A stretch of DNA of 6,634 bases from Bacteroidota bacterium. GTDB taxonomy: Bacteria; Bacteroidota; Bacteroidia; J057. Of the stretch, positions 6,585-6,634 are shown piece by piece. The notes below the pieces were generated by a model. That model searched no databases, was not told the DNA's origin, and was given only the letters and a program-made list of their open reading frames with translations. Made by a program: the position numbers and the translations under genes. The stretch lies in the NCBI GenBank assembly GCA_963169475.1, contig CAUJFT010000009.1:1-6634 (forward strand). The letters run 5' to 3'. Positions within the stretch are counted from its first letter, which is position 1; the number at the start of each line of letters is the position of its first letter.

Positions 6585-6634
6585 CGTTATTTTTTGCAAT
6601 TTGGCAGTCTGTTTTTTTTGTTCTATCTATGTAA

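Overview
The window looks like chromosomal DNA of a member of the Bacteroidota. The support is an FtsX/MacB-type permease N-terminus of the form common in that phylum, a DUF5723-type outer-membrane barrel ending in Phe, a large beta-rich lipoprotein whose mature part begins with a Trp-Asp...Ala-Pro-Ile pattern, a TAnnTTTG-type -7 promoter element, and A-rich leaders in place of strong Shine-Dalgarno sites. I cannot place it below phylum. All six supported genes lie on the minus strand, so transcription runs from high to low coordinates. I see no RNA gene, CRISPR array, IS element or phage gene.

In transcription order: (1) 6558-6565 carries a Bacteroidota-type -7 element in front of (2) a 702-residue lipoprotein gene of unknown function (6527-4419), which ends in a perfect 14-bp hairpin (4410-4378), probably its terminator. 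(3) After a 205-base gap comes a 424-residue outer-membrane beta-barrel protein of the DUF5723 type (4213-2939). (4) A 127-base gap containing a 7-bp inverted repeat leads to hslV, the peptidase subunit of the HslUV protease (2811-2266). (5) 69 bases on is a Kv-beta/AKR6-like aldo/keto reductase with a forced GTG start (2196-1216). (6) 40 bases on is a small secreted, C-terminally membrane-anchored protein with a TIMP/NTR-like Cys-rich domain (1175-672). (7) After 150 bases begins an ABC transporter permease with a GTG start (521 to beyond the left edge), of which 173 codons are present.

The genes fall into two loose groups. The lipoprotein and the DUF5723 barrel are both envelope proteins and may work together, although the hairpin between them argues for partly separate expression. 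hslV, the reductase and the TIMP-like gene are closely spaced and could be one transcript, with no obvious shared pathway. The partner ATPase gene hslU is not next to hslV. The most interesting items are the lipoprotein/barrel pair and the TIMP-like protein, whose predicted mature N-terminus is a cysteine as in animal metalloproteinase inhibitors. I find no clear new defence or mobile system here.
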